This document shows, in pieces, positions 61,406-64,000 of a DNA stretch of 64,000 nucleotides. Source of the DNA: DATIXJ01 sp963714795 (GTDB lineage: Bacteria; Bacteroidota; Ignavibacteria; UBA10030; SZUA-254); the NCBI GenBank assembly GCA_963714795.1, contig CAVQPS010000010.1, positions 372,001 through 436,000 on the forward strand, in the 5' to 3' direction. The notes beneath the pieces were generated by a model. It saw only the letters and a list, made by a program, of their open reading frames with translations, was not told where the DNA came from and made no database searches. Within the stretch, counting starts at the first letter, position 1; the number at the start of each line of letters is the position of its first letter. Position numbers and translations under genes: made by a program.

Positions 61406-62320
61406 TTGAGCGAAAGCGTAATTCTCGTCCTTTTTAATGTATTTATTCTTCTGATGCTGGCGTTGGATTTGGGAATCGTCCAGCGAAAAGCACATTTTCC
61501 CGCAATGAAGGAAGCAATCGGCTGGTCGGCAGTCTGGATCAGCCTCGCATTGCTTTTTGATATTTTTATCTGGTACGACCTCGGCCCGACGAAGGCGCTT
61601 GAATTCCTCACCGGTTATATTGTCGAACAGGCACTTTCCGTCGACAACGTCTTCGTCTTCATCGTGATCTTTACATATTTTGCAGTTCCGAAAGAAAGTC
61701 AGCACAAAGTATTGTTCTGGGGAATTCTGGGAGCGATAGTTTTTCGCGCGACCTTCATTGTGCTCGGTGTTTCTCTCGTTGCAAAATTCCACTGGATTTT
61801 GTATGCACTCGGCGCGTTTCTTGTCTTCACCGCAATCAAACTTGCCCTCCAGGAAGAAACACAGGTCGATCCGGAGCGAAATCCGTTCGTTCGCTATGCC
61901 CGAAAAATCTTTCCGCTTACCGATCGGTATCACGAATCGAAATTCTTCGTCACGAATAACGGAACAAGATTTGCCACGCCGCTCTTTCTCGTCCTTGTCA
62001 TGATCGAAACAACCGATATTGCGTTTGCCACCGATTCCATTCCTGCAATTTTTGCAATCACACGCGACACCATTATCATTTATACATCGAATATTTTTGC
62101 CATTCTTGGATTGCGATCGCTCTACTTTGTCGTGTCCGGAATGATGAAAGAATTTCGTTATTTGAAATACGGTTTGTCGGTCGTGCTCGCTTTTATCGGG
62201 ATAAAAATGTTGATTGAACCGTTTTTGGGAATCCCTATCTCCTATTCACTCCTGTCAATTTTCGGCACTCTTGCAATTGCGGTAATCGCTTCCATCATCG
62301 CCGATAAGAAAACGGTATGA
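61406..62320 (+). CDS. TerC-family integral membrane protein
   Basis: 304 residues, about eight membrane helices. TerC/Alx family, associated with metal (manganese) efflux or metalation of exported proteins. Seen: ALDLGIVQRKAHFPAMKEAIGWSAVWISLALLF, YIVEQALSVDNVFVFIVIFTYFAVP with the conserved Glu and Asp, HESKFFVTNNGTRFATPL, and TDIAFATDSIPAIFAITRD. The frame opens with TTG 61406; no ATG is available without losing the first helix. No yybP-ykoY manganese riboswitch is recognised upstream. It overlaps the next gene by 4 nt. Confidence 0.9.
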   Translation: MSESVILVLFNVFILLMLALDLGIVQRKAHFPAMKEAIGWSAVWISLALLFDIFIWYDLGPTKALEFLTGYIVEQALSVDNVFVFIVIFTYFAVPKESQHKVLFWGILGAIVFRATFIVLGVSLVAKFHWILYALGAFLVFTAIKLALQEETQVDPERNPFVRYARKIFPLTDRYHESKFFVTNNGTRFATPLFLVLVMIETTDIAFATDSIPAIFAITRDTIIIYTSNIFAILGLRSLYFVVSGMMKEFRYLKYGLSVVLAFIGIKMLIEPFLGIPISYSLLSIFGTLAIAVIASIIADKKTV

Positions 62321-62775
62321 AACGACATCCGGCGTTTGTCGCCCTTTCTCAGGAACATCACGATGGATTACTTCTTGCAACGCGGCTGCAGCAGGGATCG
62401 AACGCTCTCCTTCGATTATGGTCGCATGATCTTCACTGGCAGTCGGAATATGTCATAAAATTTTTCGATGATAATCTCCGCCAGCACTTTTCCGTTGAAG
62501 AAGAGATCGTTTTCCCGGTTGCCCGGCAATATCTTCCCGACGATTCCGGTATGGTTCAGAAATTGGTTGACCAGCACAACGACATGAGATCGATTGCAGA
62601 ATCTCTCCGCCTTCCGGCCGAAGAAAAACTGCAGAATTTGCTGACACAATTCGGAAAAATCCTCGAAGCACATATCCGCATCGAAGAACGGGAATTCTTT
62701 CCATTGTGTGAGGCACGAATTCCCGAAGAACAAATACGGGCATTGGGCAAACGAATCAACGAACAATTGAAATAA
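62317..62775 (+). CDS. Hemerythrin-like HHE domain protein
   Basis: 152 residues with the hemerythrin HHE metal-binding pattern: QEHHDGLLLATRL, then RQHFSVEEEIVFPVAR, VDQHNDMRSIAESL, and LEAHIRIEEREFFPL. The His/Glu set should bind a diiron centre. Family members bind O2 or sense iron, oxygen or nitrosative stress. The start overlaps the TerC stop by ATGA. It could work with the nearby heme and metal genes, but the role is inferred. Confidence 0.88.
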   Translation: MKRHPAFVALSQEHHDGLLLATRLQQGSNALLRLWSHDLHWQSEYVIKFFDDNLRQHFSVEEEIVFPVARQYLPDDSGMVQKLVDQHNDMRSIAESLRLPAEEKLQNLLTQFGKILEAHIRIEEREFFPLCEARIPEEQIRALGKRINEQLK

Positions 62776-62781
62776 CCTGCC

Positions 62782-63588
62782 ATGCGATTGATATCGAACA
62801 GTATAGGAACTGAATATACGGTACAAGGGCCGCGCACCGGCTTGCCGGTCATACTGATTCACGGTTTTCCGTTCAGCAAGGAAATGTGGAAACCACAGGT
62901 CGATGCACTCGGAAAGGAATTTTACCTTGTCACGTATGATATCCGCGGGCACGGAGCGAGTGATGCCGGCGACGGACAATACTCCATCGAGTTATTCGTC
63001 GACGACCTGATTGCACTCATGGACCACTTAAAAATTTCCCGTGCCATTGCGGCGGGACTTTCGATGGGCGGATATATTGCGTTACGTGCAATCGAACGGC
63101 ACCCCGATCGCTTTCGCGGACTCGTCCTGTGCGATACAAAAAGCGAAGCGGATAACAATGAAGGAAAAATCCGCCGAATGGCGCAAGTCAAAATCATTAA
63201 AACTGACGGTTTGCAAAGCTTTGCCGCCGGGTTTCTCAAAAATATTTTTTATGAAAAGACATTTCAGAAAAACCCGGGAGCGGTCGAACTCATTCGAAAC
63301 GTCATCGATTCTTCCAATCCGCTTGCCGTTACCGGAACGTTACTTGCGCTTGCCGCACGCACCGATACGACATCGACACTGTATCTGATAAAAGTTCCGA
63401 CATTAATTCTCGTCGGCAAACATGACACGACGACGCCTCCCTCCGCCGCCAACGCGATGAAAGAAAAAATCCCCAACGCAGCGCTTTATATCATTAACAA
63501 TGCCGGCCATCTGAGCAACCTTGAAAATCCGGAAGATTTTAACAAGCATCTCCTGGAATATTTATTGAAATTAAAAGCAGAACGGTAA
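62782..63588 (+). CDS. Alpha/beta-fold hydrolase
   Basis: 268 residues. Oxyanion-hole region VILIHGFPFSKEMWKPQVDAL, YDIRGHGASDAGDG, nucleophile elbow AAGLSMGGYIALR (Ser), acid in LILVGKHDTTTPPSA, and catalytic His in NNAGHLSNLENPEDF. Resembles the esterase/3-oxoadipate-enol-lactonase group; the substrate is unknown. No signal peptide. It lies 6 nt after the HHE gene. Confidence 0.88.
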   Translation: MRLISNSIGTEYTVQGPRTGLPVILIHGFPFSKEMWKPQVDALGKEFYLVTYDIRGHGASDAGDGQYSIELFVDDLIALMDHLKISRAIAAGLSMGGYIALRAIERHPDRFRGLVLCDTKSEADNNEGKIRRMAQVKIIKTDGLQSFAAGFLKNIFYEKTFQKNPGAVELIRNVIDSSNPLAVTGTLLALAARTDTTSTLYLIKVPTLILVGKHDTTTPPSAANAMKEKIPNAALYIINNAGHLSNLENPEDFNKHLLEYLLKLKAER

Positions 63589-63612
63589 GAAACCGAACTC
63601 CCCGATTTGAAG

Positions 63613-63641
63613 TTGAAACGGGAGTTTGGTACATTTGTATT
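63613..63641 (+). promoter_or_regulatory. Candidate hemB promoter
   Basis: TTGAAA (63613-63618), 17-nt spacer, TGTATT (63636-63641). The inverted repeat AACTCCC/GGGAGTT (63596-63602 and 63620-63626) overlaps it and may be a weak terminator of the upstream genes or an operator. Confidence 0.38.
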
Positions 63642-63668
63642 ATCACTTGAACACGAAAGGAATCCCAC

Positions 63669-64000
63669 ATGCACAGCATTGAAAAATCTCCACCCGACAT
63701 AAACACACAAACCGAACCGCGATTCTTCCAACGACTTCGCCGAACGCGGATGACTGCAGCACTCCGGTCGATGGTACGTGAAACGGAACTGTCAAAAAAT
63801 GATTTTATCTATCCCATGTTCGTCTATCCGGGAACGAAAGTAAAGAAAGAAATTTCTTCAATGCCCGGAATCTTTCAGTTATCGATCGATGAGATCGTTC
63901 GGGAATGTGTGGAGGTGAAAAAATTAGGAATTCCCGCCGTGATCCTGTTCGGCATTCCGGAACATAAAGATGAGGTCGGCAGTGAGGCGTACAACGATCT
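63669..64000 (+). CDS. hemB: Delta-aminolevulinic acid dehydratase (porphobilinogen synthase), 5' part
   Basis: The first 110 residues of HemB, cut by the right window edge. Seen: FQRLRRTRMTAALRSMVRE, TELSKNDFIYPMFVYPG, SMPGIFQLSIDEIVRECVE and LGIPAVILFGIPEHKDEVGS, all characteristic N-terminal segments. Condenses two aminolevulinates to porphobilinogen, supplying HemC. A good AAAGGA Shine-Dalgarno lies 8 nt before the ATG. The active-site Lys and metal-binding residues lie beyond the window. Confidence 0.93.
   Translation, partial: MHSIEKSPPDINTQTEPRFFQRLRRTRMTAALRSMVRETELSKNDFIYPMFVYPGTKVKKEISSMPGIFQLSIDEIVRECVEVKKLGIPAVILFGIPEHKDEVGSEAYND

Noticed and set aside
61376..61409. 10-codon leader peptide before the TerC gene overlapping its TTG start
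   Set aside because: Too short to support; no attenuator hairpin or Shine-Dalgarno seen.

Overview
The window looks like a chromosomal segment of a free-living bacterium of the Bacteroidota/Chlorobiota (FCB) group, possibly Ignavibacteria-like. This is inference. It rests on an eleven-gene nuoA-N operon without nuoEFG, several lipoproteins with SbsA-type Ig or Ycf48-type repeats, and AsnA-type asparagine synthesis. The promoters I can find are of the TTGAnn-17-TAnnnT type, not the TTTG/TAnnTTTG type of Bacteroidia. No tRNA, 16S/23S rRNA or CRISPR array is visible. No gap above 300 bases is left unexplained.

Layout. 1-3562 (minus): two tandem bacterial-microcompartment vertex proteins (EutN/CcmL; the first runs off the left edge), an AbrB/PIN toxin-antitoxin-like pair, a small zinc-ribbon protein, and a membrane GAF-GAF-GGDEF protein with a degenerate GGDEF motif. 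3745-4625 (plus): a REC-HisKA protein lacking an ATPase domain, then a promoter-to-terminator unit that may encode a small RNA or a leaderless 34-residue peptide. 4647-14449 (plus): Nif3-like protein, coiled-coil zinc-ribbon protein, rnhA, the RNase P RNA, recJ, yebC, ruvC-ruvA-ruvB, a PPC/DUF296 protein and a CoA-acylating aldehyde dehydrogenase. The dehydrogenase ends in a linker plus an encapsulation-peptide-like helix, so it probably belongs to the microcompartment at the left edge. 14497-15112: palindromes, a 17-nt tandem repeat and a Y1 (RAYT/IS200-like) transposase. 15145-18609: mpg converging on a uvrA split by a one-base frameshift.

18696-28395 (minus): a methyltransferase, two paralogous Ig-repeat lipoproteins, a DUF58 protein, a TPR lipoprotein, an RsmB-type rRNA methyltransferase, an isoaspartyl peptidase and asnA, which has a strong promoter overlapped and followed by perfect palindromes. 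28653-33618 (minus): clpB, a small membrane protein and dnaK. 33892-35453 (plus): birA and coaX. 35528-46089 (minus): nuoABCDHIJKLMN. 46394-49738 (minus): PduO-type cobalamin adenosyltransferase, a Ycf48-like lipoprotein and an M20 dipeptidase.

49939-58823 (plus): an almost complete heme pathway, with a CcsA/HemX-like membrane protein followed by hemA, hemC, hemD, hemE, a ferritin-like diiron protein, hemF, hemH and a HemY-type protoporphyrinogen oxidase. hemB starts at 63669 and runs off the right edge. HemF and the HemY-type oxidase imply oxygen-dependent heme synthesis. Between them lie an unrecognised tandem cysteine-rich protein (minus), citrate synthase, a TerC-family membrane protein, a hemerythrin-like HHE protein and an alpha/beta hydrolase. 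Heme genes, complex I and citrate synthase together point to a respiratory, oxygen-using or oxygen-tolerant organism.
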